Assembly (NCBI RefSeq): GCF_900537115.1
Contig: NZ_UNRG01000001.1
Coordinates: forward strand, 828,092-892,091
Source: Arthrobacter sp. Alg241-R88
GTDB taxonomy: Bacteria; Actinomycetota; Actinomycetes; Actinomycetales; Micrococcaceae
DNA: 64,000 bases
Reading direction: 5' to 3'
The notes beneath the pieces were generated by a model. It worked only from the letters and a program-made list of their open reading frames with translations, made no database searches and was not told the DNA's origin. Both the position numbers and the translations under genes were made by a program. Of the stretch, positions 30,434 to 43,779 are shown piece after piece (positions within the stretch are counted from its first letter, which is position 1; every line of letters begins with the position of its first letter).

Positions 30434-31321
30434 ATGACACTCGGGCCAGGCCAGTCGCTCGCGGATGCCGTCAGCGCGGCAACGGACATCCTGCGTGATG
30501 CCGGCGTACCCAGTCCGCGGGTGGACGCCGAGATGCTCGCCGACCATCTGCTGAACGTTGGGCTGGGCCGCCTGCGGGCAATGATGCTGGGGGACACTCC
30601 TGCGCCGGAGGGCTATGAGGCCCTGGTCGCAGAGCGGGCCAGCCGGATTCCGCTGCAGCACATCACCGGAGTGGCGCATTTCCGTTACCTGGAGCTGGCC
30701 GTGGGCCCGGGCGTTTTCGTGCCCCGCCCCGAGACCGAATCCGTGGCGCAGCTGGTGATCGACCACGTCAAGGACATGCCGCACCCGCGGATCGTCGACC
30801 TCGGGACCGGTTCTGGCGCCATCGCGGGCTCCATCGCCCACGAAGTGCCGGGCGCCGAGGTGCACGCCGTCGAGTTCAGCCCGTTCGCGCACGCCTGGGC
30901 AGCAAAAAACCTGGCCCCGTTGGGCGTCCATCTCGTCCTCGGGGACCTGCGCGACGCGCTGCCGGAACTCAACGGAACCTTCGACGTCGTGGTTTCCAAC
31001 CCGCCGTACATCCCGGCCGAGGCCGTTCCCAACGAGCCGGAAGTGGCCCTGCACGATCCCCCCGAAGCGCTGTACGGCGGGGGAGCGGACGGCATGGAAC
31101 TTCCGGCGGCGGCAGCGGCCTCGGCTGCCCGCCTGCTGCGGCCCGGCGGCTACTTCGTGATGGAACATGCAGAAGTCCAGGCAGGCTGGATCTCGGCCAT
31201 GCTGGCCAGGACCGGAAACTGGACCACTATCAGGACGCATCTGGACCTCAACGGCAAGCAACGCGCCACCAGCGCCCTGCTCGCGGATCCTGACCCAGGG
31301 AATGAAAGAATAAGCGAGTGA
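30434..31321 (+). CDS. prmC: Release factor glutamine N5-methyltransferase
   Basis: 295 residues with an N-terminal helical domain, SAM loop IVDLGTGSGAIAGSIA and the NPPY catalytic motif at residues 189-192. It methylates the GGQ glutamine of PrfA and PrfB. The upstream gene encodes its substrate. Its stop overlaps the next gene (GTGA). Confidence 0.95.
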   Translation: MTLGPGQSLADAVSAATDILRDAGVPSPRVDAEMLADHLLNVGLGRLRAMMLGDTPAPEGYEALVAERASRIPLQHITGVAHFRYLELAVGPGVFVPRPETESVAQLVIDHVKDMPHPRIVDLGTGSGAIAGSIAHEVPGAEVHAVEFSPFAHAWAAKNLAPLGVHLVLGDLRDALPELNGTFDVVVSNPPYIPAEAVPNEPEVALHDPPEALYGGGADGMELPAAAAASAARLLRPGGYFVMEHAEVQAGWISAMLARTGNWTTIRTHLDLNGKQRATSALLADPDPGNERISE

Positions 31322-32178
31322 CCACAACCTATAACTGCACCAGCGACGACGAGCGCGCCCAGGGGCTTGAACACGCGCAACGGGCCATCAGCGAAAAGAA
31401 GTGCGTGGTTTTTCCCACGGATACCGTGTACGGCATTGCCGCAGACGCCTTCTCGCCGCAGGCCGTCACTATGCTCCTGGTGTCAAAGGGACGCAGCCGC
31501 ACCATGCCGCCCCCCGTGCTGATTCCACGCGTGAACGCCCTCGACGGGCTGGCCACCGACGTGTCTGCAGACGCACGAAAGCTTGCCGAGACTTTCTGGC
31601 CGGGCGGCCTGACCCTCATCCTGCACGCCCAGCCGTCCCTGGACTGGGATCTTGGCGAGACCAAGGGCACTGTGGCGCTGCGGATGCCCGACGACGAAAT
31701 CGCCCAGGAACTGCTCACACTCACCGGGCCGCTGGCTGTTTCATCCGCCAATCGCACGGGCCATGCTCCTGGACAGACAGCAGCCGCCGCCCGCGAGCAG
31801 CTGGCGGACTCCGTGGAGGTCTACCTGGAGGGTGGCTTCCGGCCGCTCGAAGGTGAGGCAGCAGTACCTTCCACCATTGTTGACGCCACCGGACCACGCT
31901 TGCGCGTCGTCCGTAACGGCGCAGTGAGCCTCGACCAGCTCCGCGAGCATGTGCCGGGTGTCTTGGGACTCGGCGAGATTCCCATGGCGGAAGAGGAACC
32001 GGTGGCGGAGACACCGGTTGCGGAGACACCGGTGGAAGCAGCGCCGGTGGCAGAGACACCGGTCGAAGCAGCGCCGGTTGCAGAGACACCCTCGGGTTCA
32101 TCGGTGGTAGAGCCCGAAGCCCCGGGAACAGCAGACGCCACCGCCGCCCCGGCACCAGACCGGGACTCCCGCCCTTGA
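31318..32178 (+). CDS. L-threonylcarbamoyladenylate synthase (Sua5/YrdC family)
   Basis: 286 residues from GTG overlapping prmC. A YrdC domain occupies about residues 1-215 (CVVFPTDTVYGIAADAF, SKGRSRTMPPPVLI, SSANRTGHAPGQTA, PSTIVDATG). It makes threonylcarbamoyl-AMP for the t6A modification of ANN-decoding tRNAs. The remaining 70 residues are a low-complexity Pro/Glu/Ala/Thr tail with six 5-residue repeats, not needed for the catalytic fold. Confidence 0.93.
   Translation: MTTTYNCTSDDERAQGLEHAQRAISEKKCVVFPTDTVYGIAADAFSPQAVTMLLVSKGRSRTMPPPVLIPRVNALDGLATDVSADARKLAETFWPGGLTLILHAQPSLDWDLGETKGTVALRMPDDEIAQELLTLTGPLAVSSANRTGHAPGQTAAAAREQLADSVEVYLEGGFRPLEGEAAVPSTIVDATGPRLRVVRNGAVSLDQLREHVPGVLGLGEIPMAEEEPVAETPVAETPVEAAPVAETPVEAAPVAETPSGSSVVEPEAPGTADATAAPAPDRDSRP
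31999..32088 (+). repeat. Six in-frame 15-bp repeats in the Sua5 tail
   Basis: Units begin at 31999, 32014, 32029, 32044, 32059 and 32074. They encode PVAET, PVAET, PVEAA, PVAET, PVEAA, PVAET (residues 228-257). Because the period is a multiple of three, copy number can change without a frameshift. Confidence 0.85.
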
Positions 32179-32951
32179 TGACGCTGGACCGGCAGCGGAT
32201 TCCCGTCCTGGAGGTTGACGCCACACCGCTGCGGGTTCCTGAACTCGTAGAGGAACTCGACCGATTCGTTCAGGAGGGGTCAAAGCGGACGATCCTGGGC
32301 CACAACCTGCACAGCGTCACGCTGACCCTCTCGGATGACGGCTTCAGCAAGTTATACCAGCGGAGCGACGTGGTCCTGCTGGACGGTGCCCCCGTGCTCT
32401 GGTTGTGGGGGAGAACCGGCAAGGCCGAAGGCCCGGTGATGGACTACCGGCTGGGCTCCACTGACTGGCTGCCCGCCCTGGACCAGGTGCAGGGGCTCGA
32501 ACGGATCGCCGTGCTGGGTGCCGGGGCCGAGGCGAACGCCGGAGCCGTCCGGAAACTCCAATCCATCGTTCCTGGTGCCCGTGTCTCGGGCTTCCCCGGC
32601 GAGGGCTGGAATGGGGAGCTCGAAGACAAGGCAGTGGCATGGCTTCACCTGCAGCAGCCGCAGCTGGTTCTCCTTGGGCTGGGCATGCCGCTGCAGGAAA
32701 AGGTCCTGGAGCGGCGCCTTGGCGACATGCCGCCGGCCATCTACTGCGCGGTGGGCGGAGCCATCGAACAGTTGGCCGGATTCCAGAAGCTCGCACCGCG
32801 TTGGCTGGGCCGAATGGGACTTGAGTGGGCCTGGCGACTGCTGCTTCATCCACGCCGCGTTGCCTACCGGGTGCTCGGCGAGCCCTGGGTCCTGCTGTGG
32901 CTCCTGGCCAGCCGCCGGTTGAAGCGGCAGATGCTCAAGCGCCGGAAGTAG
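32178..32951 (+). CDS. WecB/TagA/CpsF-family glycosyltransferase
   Basis: 257 residues from the ATG that overlaps the Sua5 stop (TGATG). Family landmarks are LDGAPVLWLWGR near residue 65, then PALDQVQGLERIAVLGAGAE, GFPGEGW and LVLLGLGMPLQEKVLERR. These enzymes transfer ManNAc-type sugars to undecaprenyl-linked GlcNAc in wall polymer synthesis. The last 40 residues are basic and may contact the membrane. A polyprenyl-phosphate GlcNAc-1-phosphate transferase, which could supply the acceptor, lies just downstream. Confidence 0.82.
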   Translation: MTLDRQRIPVLEVDATPLRVPELVEELDRFVQEGSKRTILGHNLHSVTLTLSDDGFSKLYQRSDVVLLDGAPVLWLWGRTGKAEGPVMDYRLGSTDWLPALDQVQGLERIAVLGAGAEANAGAVRKLQSIVPGARVSGFPGEGWNGELEDKAVAWLHLQQPQLVLLGLGMPLQEKVLERRLGDMPPAIYCAVGGAIEQLAGFQKLAPRWLGRMGLEWAWRLLLHPRRVAYRVLGEPWVLLWLLASRRLKRQMLKRRK

Positions 32952-32991
32952 AAGCGCCGAAACTGGCGGTGCCGGAACAGCGGGCTGCAGC

Positions 32992-33888
32992 CTAGAACCT
33001 CTGATCCTCCAGTGGCGCGAAGCCTTTGCCGCGGAGGCCGGTGGTAAAGGACCTGGCCCAGCCCAGGAACCCGGGAAGGTCCCGACGCTGGGCAAAATAG
33101 CCCAGGTAGCCGCCGACGTCGGCCACAAAGGACCGGACGCGGAAATAGCGGCGGATCAGGTAGCCGCGGTTCCGGTAGTAGTAATACCGCTTGAAGGCGG
33201 ACTCCGGAACAATGACGTGCCAGCGGGCCCCGAATACGTGCTGTGTCTCGGAAAAAGCGTGCGGATGCGTGATTGCGGTTGTGGTCACCGTGCCGAAGCG
33301 GACGCCCGCCTTGCGGAGTCGGATGGTGAAATCCACCTCGTCGCCCCGGATGAACAGGCGCATGTCCGGCAGGCCCACCTTGAAGAAGACGTCAGAACGG
33401 ATCAGGGCGCCGTTAAAGAAGTGTCCGTCGTTCGGAAGGAAGCCGATCTTCTCCACCTCGGCACGGCTGTGCGTGACCTTGCCGTCCAGGCGGAAGAAAA
33501 AGGAAAGCCGGTCCGGCTGGCCGGGCGCTGTCACCAAGGGGACTACCGCCTCCAGGTCGCGCGCCTCAGCCTCCAGGAGCAGCGTCGCGAGGCATTCAGG
33601 ATCGGCCGGCTCGGCGTCGTCGTCCATCATCCAGATCCATTTGGCGCCGCTGGCAACCGCCTTGAGCGCAGCCAGGGAGAAGCCGCCCGCGCCGCCGAGG
33701 TTTGCTTCGGAACGGACGTAGTCAACGTTCGGATGCTTCGCGGCCACGTCCAGTGCCGGGGTTTTGCCGCTGTCCACCAGGCAGATCGTGTCCACCGCTG
33801 CCGTCTGGTTGTTGATCGAATCCAGCAGGACAGCAAGTTCTTTCGGCCGGTCAAACGTCACGGCGGCAACTGCTATGCGGGGGGTCAT
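32992..33888 (-). CDS. GT2 glycosyltransferase, GlfT1/rhamnosyltransferase-like
   Basis: 298 residues from ATG 33888, chosen for AAAGGA seven bases upstream; the frame extends to 34128 but that part is not protein-like. It is a GT-A fold: AVAAVTFDRPKELAVLLDS, a DxD-type metal site in WMMDDDAEP, an acceptor loop with FFNGALIRSD and FIRGDEVDF. The tail is aromatic and basic (FKRYYYYRNRGYLIRRYFR). Similar actinobacterial enzymes add galactofuranose or rhamnose to lipid-linked wall precursors. It is on the opposite strand to all its neighbours. Confidence 0.82.
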   Translation of the reverse strand: MTPRIAVAAVTFDRPKELAVLLDSINNQTAAVDTICLVDSGKTPALDVAAKHPNVDYVRSEANLGGAGGFSLAALKAVASGAKWIWMMDDDAEPADPECLATLLLEAEARDLEAVVPLVTAPGQPDRLSFFFRLDGKVTHSRAEVEKIGFLPNDGHFFNGALIRSDVFFKVGLPDMRLFIRGDEVDFTIRLRKAGVRFGTVTTTAITHPHAFSETQHVFGARWHVIVPESAFKRYYYYRNRGYLIRRYFRVRSFVADVGGYLGYFAQRRDLPGFLGWARSFTTGLRGKGFAPLEDQRF

Positions 33889-34175
33889 GGGGGGTCCTTT
33901 CAGCATGGCTGACAGGGATTTCCCCGCTCGCGATGCGCCAGTGTGGCGCGAAGCCATGATGCTGTTGGCGCTAGTATCTTTGACTAGAGTCCACTGTAAT
34001 ACAGCCCTGTAAGGCACCGCGTACAAGAAAAAACGCACTGCCTGCTGCGCGCTCGGCGACGGAGAAGTTTCATTTATCGAAGAACAGATTCCCGGCCAGT
34101 GAGCCCATCGACCACGGACCATCCACACACACGGTTGTCCGGCTTCAGCAACACCTTTGAAACGGCCATCGCCCC
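33889..34175. other. Divergent intergenic region, GT2 gene and wecA
   Basis: 287 bases, locally less GC-rich around 33970-34080. On the minus strand TTACAG and GATACT are spaced 16 apart near 33985-33965 and could form a promoter for the GT2 gene. I see no convincing promoter, terminator or small gene for the plus strand. Confidence 0.3.
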
Positions 34176-35288
34176 ATGATCATGTACCTGTTGATGGGGC
34201 TCACCGCTGCGGTGGTGTCCTATTTTGCCACCTGGGGTGCCCGGATCGTCGGCCACCGGCTCGAGCTGCACCTGCCCATCCGCAGCCGGGACATGCATTC
34301 CATTCCCGTGTCGCGGCTGGGGGGCGTGGCCATCTTCCTTGGAATCCTGGTGGCGCTCATCGTGGCCAGCCAGTCCTTCTTTGTTAAGGACATCTACCGG
34401 AACAACTTCTCGCCCTGGGGCGTGCTCGCCGGTGCGGCCGTCATCGTCCTGGTGGGCGTTGCGGATGACCTGCTGGACATCCGCTGGTGGGTGAAGCTGA
34501 TTGGCCAAAGCGCCGCGGGCCTCACAGTGGCCATCTGGGGAGTCCAGATGACCATTGTCCCGTGGGTTCCTGAGCCCATCTACCTGGAAAACGAGACCCT
34601 CCGGGTAGTGCTGACCGCCGGCCTCATCGTCACCACCATGAACGCCTTTAACTTCATTGATGGCCTGGACGGGCTGGCGGCCGGAGTGGCGGTCATCGGT
34701 GGTACGGCCTTCTTCTTCACGGCGTATTGGGTCCACCGCAACGCCGTGCTGCTGGACTACTCGGATCTCGCCACCTTGATTACCGCTGTCCTGGTGGGCA
34801 GCTGCCTGGGCTTCCTGCCCCACAACTGGTTTCCGTCCAAGATCTTTATGGGTGACTCCGGGGCAATGCTGATCGGTTTGCTGATGGCCTCGGCCGGCGT
34901 GGTGTCCACAGGCCAGATCACCTCGGGCCTTTACGACCGGGCCAACGGTATCTCCACGGTGATACCCATCCTGCTTCCGTTCGCAGTGCTCTTCCTGCCG
35001 CTGCTGGACCTTGGCTTAGCGGTGGTCCGGCGCACTGCCCGGGGCCGTTCGCCCTGGTCCGCAGACCGGGGCCACCTGCACCACAAGCTGCTGGACATCG
35101 GCTACTCGCACCGCACCGCCGTCATCCTGATGTACCTCTGGACCGGCATCCTGTCCTTCGGGGGACTGGCCTTCGCGATCTTCCCCTGGCAGATCGTGCT
35201 GTCCGTCGACATCTTCGCCACGCTGGTGATGGGCCTCATCACCGCCTGGCCGTATCTTTCCCGGCGGGGCGAGGAAACCCGGGCGTAA
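34176..35288 (+). CDS. wecA: Polyprenyl-phosphate GlcNAc-1-phosphate transferase (WecA/TagO type)
   Basis: 370 residues with about 11 membrane helices. MraY-family signatures are GGVAIFLGIL, VGVADDLLDIRWW, the catalytic loop NAFNFIDGLDGLAAG and PSKIFMGDSGAMLIG; the cytoplasmic HLHHKL motif is also present. It transfers GlcNAc-1-P (or a similar sugar) to polyprenyl phosphate, the first step of wall teichoic acid or arabinogalactan linker synthesis. It precedes the atp operon, as rfe/wecA does in M. tuberculosis. Confidence 0.92.
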   Translation: MIMYLLMGLTAAVVSYFATWGARIVGHRLELHLPIRSRDMHSIPVSRLGGVAIFLGILVALIVASQSFFVKDIYRNNFSPWGVLAGAAVIVLVGVADDLLDIRWWVKLIGQSAAGLTVAIWGVQMTIVPWVPEPIYLENETLRVVLTAGLIVTTMNAFNFIDGLDGLAAGVAVIGGTAFFFTAYWVHRNAVLLDYSDLATLITAVLVGSCLGFLPHNWFPSKIFMGDSGAMLIGLLMASAGVVSTGQITSGLYDRANGISTVIPILLPFAVLFLPLLDLGLAVVRRTARGRSPWSADRGHLHHKLLDIGYSHRTAVILMYLWTGILSFGGLAFAIFPWQIVLSVDIFATLVMGLITAWPYLSRRGEETRA

Positions 35289-35326
35289 CCCCTGTGCAGA
35301 AATATTTCTATCTCATGTAGAATTTA

Positions 35327-35346
35327 GGGGCAGCCAAAGCTGCCCC
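35327..35346. terminator. 8-bp hairpin between wecA and the atp operon
   Basis: GGGGCAGC, loop CAAA, GCTGCCCC. No U-tract. A TAGAAT at 35318-35323 just before it might be a -10 box for the atp operon, in which case the hairpin would sit at the 5' end of the atp mRNA rather than acting as a terminator. Confidence 0.4.
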
Positions 35347-35397
35347 TCCAACCTGCCTTCTGGCTAACCGCCTCTTGGTGCCGACGATTGGGATCGA

Positions 35398-35880
35398 ATG
35401 ACCTCCAACGCCGAGTCCGGACCTGCGTCCGGCAACTCACCCGTTGGTGCTTCCGGACCCACCAAATCGCTCTGGCTGCATCTCTTGCGGGTCAGTGCCC
35501 TCGCCGGCGCGGCAGCGTTAGTTGTCTGTTCCGTGATCGCCCTTCCGCTTAACGGCGCTAAAGGGGCTCTGTCCAGCGCCTTCGGGGGAGTGCTGGTGAT
35601 GCTGTTCTTTGGCATCAGCCTCCTGGTAGGCCACTACGTCGGCCGGAACAATCCGTCCGGTGCTATCGGCGTGTTCGTCGCCACCTATTTCATTAAGGTC
35701 GTGGGTTTCGCGGCGGTCCTGTTTGTCATGGGCACCCCGGAGTGGCTGCACGAACGCTGGTTCCTGATCGGCGCCGTCAGCGCTGTTGTCCTGTGGCAGG
35801 CTGCCGAAATTTGCGGTTTCAGCAAAGCCCGCCTCCAGATCTACAACGATCCAGAAACCAAGGAAAACCGCGATGCGTGA
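35398..35880 (+). CDS. Membrane protein at head of atp operon, AtpI-like
   Basis: 160 residues with a Ser/Gly-rich head and four predicted helices (about residues 33-52, 60-80, 90-112, 122-140). Position and topology fit the AtpI / ATP synthase I-like protein that often heads actinobacterial atp operons; such proteins assist c-ring assembly or Mg supply. Sequence similarity is too weak to be certain. The stop overlaps the next start. Confidence 0.65.
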   Translation: MTSNAESGPASGNSPVGASGPTKSLWLHLLRVSALAGAAALVVCSVIALPLNGAKGALSSAFGGVLVMLFFGISLLVGHYVGRNNPSGAIGVFVATYFIKVVGFAAVLFVMGTPEWLHERWFLIGAVSAVVLWQAAEICGFSKARLQIYNDPETKENRDA

Positions 35881-36211
35881 TCCAGGCAAGCCAAGCGAAG
35901 GCACCAACGGCACGGGCCGGTCATCCGGCTCTGCCCCCGGTGTATCACGCGACGGAACCAGCGGCGGATACAACGCCGGCATGGCCGTGTTCAGCTACAT
36001 CATTGGCGGAATCATCGTCTGGAGTTTGATAGGGTGGGGACTGGATTACGTGTGGGGAACGCGCTGGATTGTGCTCGCAGGCGCTCTGCTTGGAGCCGTC
36101 GGAGGTTTCTACCTTTCCCACATGCATGGCCTTACCAGTTCTCGCAAAAATGCTGGGGAGCGCCATGCTGCCAGCGGGCCGTCCCAGGACGGCGACACTA
36201 ATGCCAAATAA
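35873..36211 (+). CDS. AtpZ/AtpI-family small membrane protein
   Basis: 112 residues from ATG 35873, overlapping the upstream gene by eight bases. A disordered Gly/Ser-rich head is followed by two helices forming a hairpin (AVFSYIIGGIIVWSLIGWGL and IVLAGALLGAVGGFYL), the usual AtpZ/AtpI layout. It probably helps F1Fo assembly. It lies 81 bases before atpB. Confidence 0.75.
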   Translation: MRDPGKPSEGTNGTGRSSGSAPGVSRDGTSGGYNAGMAVFSYIIGGIIVWSLIGWGLDYVWGTRWIVLAGALLGAVGGFYLSHMHGLTSSRKNAGERHAASGPSQDGDTNAK

Positions 36212-36292
36212 TTTCACAGGGGGAACAGCAGGCCGTCAGGCTGCCGGTCCCCGCCCAACGCCCAATGATGGACACTGCAGAGAGGAAACGCG

Positions 36293-37093
36293 TTGATCGC
36301 GCTTGCGCTCCCGGCCCAAGATTCAGGAGAGTTTACTCCTCCTGGTATTAACGAAATGCATTTGCCGGCAATCCTGCCGTGGGGTGCCGCAGAAGGATTC
36401 TCCAAGCAGATGCTGCTGGTCCTCCTCTCTGTTGTCTTTATCGCCGTCTTCTTCGTGCTCGCCGCACGCAAGCAGCAGCTGGTACCCGGCAAGCTCCAGT
36501 TCGCCGGCGAAGCCGCCTACGGCTTCGTCCGCAACGGAATCGCCAAGGACATCATCGGCGGCAGGGACTTCATCAAGTACGTCCCGCTGTTGTTCAGCCT
36601 CTTCTTCTTCATCCTGGTGAACAACATCTACGGCGCCATCCCGTTCTTCCAGCTCCCCACGTTCTCACACGTCGGCGGCGCGTATGTGCTGGCGGGCATC
36701 GTCTACTTCACCTGGATCGCCATCGGCGTCAAGAAGAACGGACTCCGTTACTTCAAGCTGGCCACCGTGCCCTCCGGTGTCCCCTGGTACATCCTCCCGA
36801 TCGTTATCCCGATCGAGATCATTTCCAACTTCATCGTCCGTCCGGTTACGCACAGCCTCCGTCTGTTCGCAACCATGCTCGCAGGACACCTCATCGTGAT
36901 GATCGCCGGCTATGGCATCGAGTTCCTTATCATGCAGGAGAACATCCTGCTCAAGGGAACCTCGCTCCTGGTCCTGGCAGGCGCCATCGCCATGTACATG
37001 CTTGAAGCCCTGATCATGGTCCTGCAGGCCTACGTCTTTACCCTGCTGACAGCGATCTACATCGAAGGCGCACTTCACGCCGACAGCCACTAG
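36293..37093 (+). CDS. atpB: F1Fo ATP synthase subunit a
   Basis: 266 residues from TTG, with AGAGG upstream. The essential arginine helix is seen in [19 protein letters not shown], and the C-terminal helices ([15 protein letters not shown]) are normal. It forms the proton half-channels against the c-ring. Confidence 0.96.
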   Translation: MIALALPAQDSGEFTPPGINEMHLPAILPWGAAEGFSKQMLLVLLSVVFIAVFFVLAARKQQLVPGKLQFAGEAAYGFVRNGIAKDIIGGRDFIKYVPLLFSLFFFILVNNIYGAIPFFQLPTFSHVGGAYVLAGIVYFTWIAIGVKKNGLRYFKLATVPSGVPWYILPIVIPIEIISNFIVRPVTHSLRLFATMLAGHLIVMIAGYGIEFLIMQENILLKGTSLLVLAGAIAMYMLEALIMVLQAYVFTLLTAIYIEGALHADSH

Positions 37094-37173
37094 GCACCCC
37101 TAAGCTTCCCCTCGCGGGGATGATAGCAACCCAAACAACCTGCCACATGGGTGGCATCTTGAAAGGAAGAAAA

Positions 37174-37392
37174 ATGGAAGGCACCATTAACGGCTCCCTC
37201 AACCTCATCGGCTATGGCCTCTCGGCCATCGGCGGTGGTATCGGTGTGGGTCTCGTGTTCGCCGCTTACATCAACGGCGTTGCCCGCCAGCCGGAAGCAC
37301 AGCGCGTGCTGCAGCCGATCGCATTCCTCGGCCTTGCGCTGACCGAAGCCCTCGCCATCCTGGGTCTCGTCTTCGCCTTCGTTCTTAGCTAG
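37174..37392 (+). CDS. atpE: F1Fo ATP synthase subunit c
   Basis: 72 residues from ATG 37174, chosen for GAAAGGAAG just upstream; earlier in-frame starts would disrupt the N-terminal helix. It is a two-helix hairpin with the loop RQPE (residues 38-41) and the proton-carrying Glu58 in ALTEALAIL. Length and motif are typical of H+-type c subunits. Confidence 0.96.
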   Translation: MEGTINGSLNLIGYGLSAIGGGIGVGLVFAAYINGVARQPEAQRVLQPIAFLGLALTEALAILGLVFAFVLS

Positions 37393-37442
37393 TCCTTCGG
37401 AACTTAGCGAACATTCAGAACCGAGTAGATAAGGACGGGTGA

Positions 37443-37996
<554 letters not shown>

Positions 37997-37997
<1 letters not shown>

Positions 37998-38824
37998 TGG
38001 CAGGCGTATCGAGCGAATCGCTGGCAACAGGGCTGGCCGAGTTGGAAGCCAAGCTTCCGACGGCGTCACTGCAGCTGGCAAAGGAACTCTTCGGAATTCT
38101 GGGAATGGTGGACAGCTCGGCTGGCTTGCGCCGCGCCCTGACTGACCCGTCCCGCAATGGTGACGAAAAGTCGGCGCTGGTCAGGCAGCTGGTTGGCGGA
38201 AAAGTCTCCGCTGATGCTGCAGAGATCGCGGGCGGACTGGCCAGCTCACGCTGGGCAACCGCACGGGATATCGGCGATGCACTCGAGACTCTTGCCGCAA
38301 CGGTGGTCATTTCCGTTGCTGAAAACAAGTCGGCCGTTTCTGCCTCCGGAATCTCTGGCCTGGAGGAGCTGGAGAACGATCTGTTCTCCTTCAACCAGGC
38401 CGTTGCCTCCAACCACGAGGTACAACGTGCTCTGTCCGAACCGCAGGCCAGCGCTGCAGCCAAGGCAACCCTGGCCGAGAAGCTGGTGCCCGGCGTGAGC
38501 GAGGAAGCAAAGGTCCTCATCACGCAGGCGGTCACCCAGCCCCGCGGCATCAAGCCCACCCGGCTGGTGGAACGGTTCGCCGAACTGGCGGCCAAGCGGC
38601 AGCAGCGTTGGATTGCGACGGTCAGCGTGACCCGTCCCCTGACACCGACGCAGCTTGCACGCCTCCAGGCGGGCCTGAATGCAATGTACGGGCGGGAACT
38701 GAAGGTCAACGTCAATGTTGACCCGGCACTCATTGGCGGCATCCGCGTCCAGGTCGGTGACGAAGTGCTCGACGCTTCGGTCATCACCCGCCTGGGCGAG
38801 CTTCAGCGCCAGCTGGCCGGCTAG
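37997..38824 (+). CDS. atpH: F1 ATP synthase subunit delta
   Basis: 275 residues, longer than the usual 180 because of an extra N-terminal helical region of about 90 residues before the OSCP-like domain. The C-terminal part ([20 protein letters not shown], then [20 protein letters not shown]) is the conserved OSCP signature. It caps the F1 head and connects to the b stalk. Confidence 0.94.
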
Positions 38825-38906
38825 CCGGACAAGCACAACAAAACTGATAGAAACCCCGGTCATCGTGAACAACGGTGATCACAAAACAGGAGAGCAGGGA
38901 CTGCAG

Positions 38907-40544
<1,638 letters not shown>

Positions 40545-40551
40545 TTCCACC

Positions 40552-40592
40552 GACCGGGTGTGCCGGGCCCACAGGGTCCGGCACACCCGGTC
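40552..40592 (+). other. 15-bp perfect hairpin in the atpA-atpG gap
   Basis: GACCGGGTGTGCCGG (40552-40566) with an exact complement at 40578-40592 and an 11-base loop, placed 7 bases after the atpA stop and 25 before the atpG start. No U-run follows, so it is unlikely to terminate fully. It may protect the 3' end of upstream mRNA or tune the alpha-to-gamma ratio. Confidence 0.65.
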
Positions 40593-40617
40593 TACGGAAT
40601 GTTAGGAAAGGATAAGT

Positions 40618-43046
<2,429 letters not shown>

Positions 43047-43047
43047 T

Positions 43048-43332
43048 ATGGCTGAGCTTGAGGTTGAGATTGTCGCAGCGGACCACTTCGTGTGGTCCGG
43101 AGCGGCCAAGATGGTCAAGGCCCGCACCAGCGATGGTGAAATCGGAATCCTGCCCGGCCACTCGCCCCTGCTGGCGATCCTGGCCGAGGGTGAACTGGCC
43201 ATCCAGCCGGTGTCCGGTGACCGTATTGCCGTAGATGTTGACGGCGGATTCTTCTCCGTGGACAACAACCGCGTGGTTATTGTTGCTGACAACGCCCACC
43301 TGGGCGGCTCGGCTACCGCTGGGATCCGCTAG
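43048..43332 (+). CDS. atpC: F1 ATP synthase subunit epsilon
   Basis: 94 residues from ATG 43048, one base after the atpD stop. Only the N-terminal beta-sandwich is present (GEIGILPGHSPLLAIL, GGFFSVDNNRVVIVAD). The C-terminal helical hairpin is absent, as in several actinobacteria, which limits epsilon's inhibitory arm. Confidence 0.93.
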   Translation: MAELEVEIVAADHFVWSGAAKMVKARTSDGEIGILPGHSPLLAILAEGELAIQPVSGDRIAVDVDGGFFSVDNNRVVIVADNAHLGGSATAGIR

Positions 43333-43342
43333 CACCAATTTG

Positions 43343-43774
43343 ATGGACGCACCGAGTCTTCCGTTCATCGCCATGGCAATCGCTTTTGGATTGCTGATCT
43401 TTGCACTGTGCCTTTCGGGGGTGCGCCGCTTCAATCTGCGGCGTGCCCTCGGCACGGTGGACGCCTCCATTTGCATGGCTGGAAACAGCTGGCAGATGGG
43501 GGTTTGTCGTTATCAGGACAACGACCTTGAGTGGTTCCGGCTGCTCTCGTTGAGCGTCAGGCCCAAACACAAGTTCAAGCGGCACTCGCTGGAACTGCTG
43601 GGCCGCCGCAAGCCCACCGAAGCCGAGGCAGTCAAGGTCCAGCCCGACGTCGTGATTGTCGAATTGCGGTACGAGGGGCAGGACCTTCGCCTTGCCATGA
43701 AGTTTGACGCCTATGCCGGCCTCTCGTCCTGGCTTGAAGCCGGGCCGGTCATCGGCGTGGGTACCTGGCGCTAG
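43343..43774 (+). CDS. DUF2550 family membrane-anchored protein
   Basis: 143 residues from ATG 43343 (a TTG one codon earlier is possible). One N-terminal helix (LPFIAMAIAFGLLIFALCL) and a soluble domain with SWQMGVCRYQDNDLEWFRLLS and the C-terminal GPVIGVGTWR. It directly follows atpC, as the DUF2550 gene does in mycobacteria. Function unknown. Confidence 0.85.
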   Translation: MDAPSLPFIAMAIAFGLLIFALCLSGVRRFNLRRALGTVDASICMAGNSWQMGVCRYQDNDLEWFRLLSLSVRPKHKFKRHSLELLGRRKPTEAEAVKVQPDVVIVELRYEGQDLRLAMKFDAYAGLSSWLEAGPVIGVGTWR

Positions 43775-43779
43775 CCCGC

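Noticed and set aside
29543..31327. 594-residue minus-strand frame across prfA and prmC
   Set aside because: Antisense to two certain genes; no motif, no ribosome site.
35318..35323. TAGAAT as a certain atp promoter
   Set aside because: Only the -10-like hexamer is reasonable; no -35 at suitable spacing, so it is mentioned but not called as a promoter.
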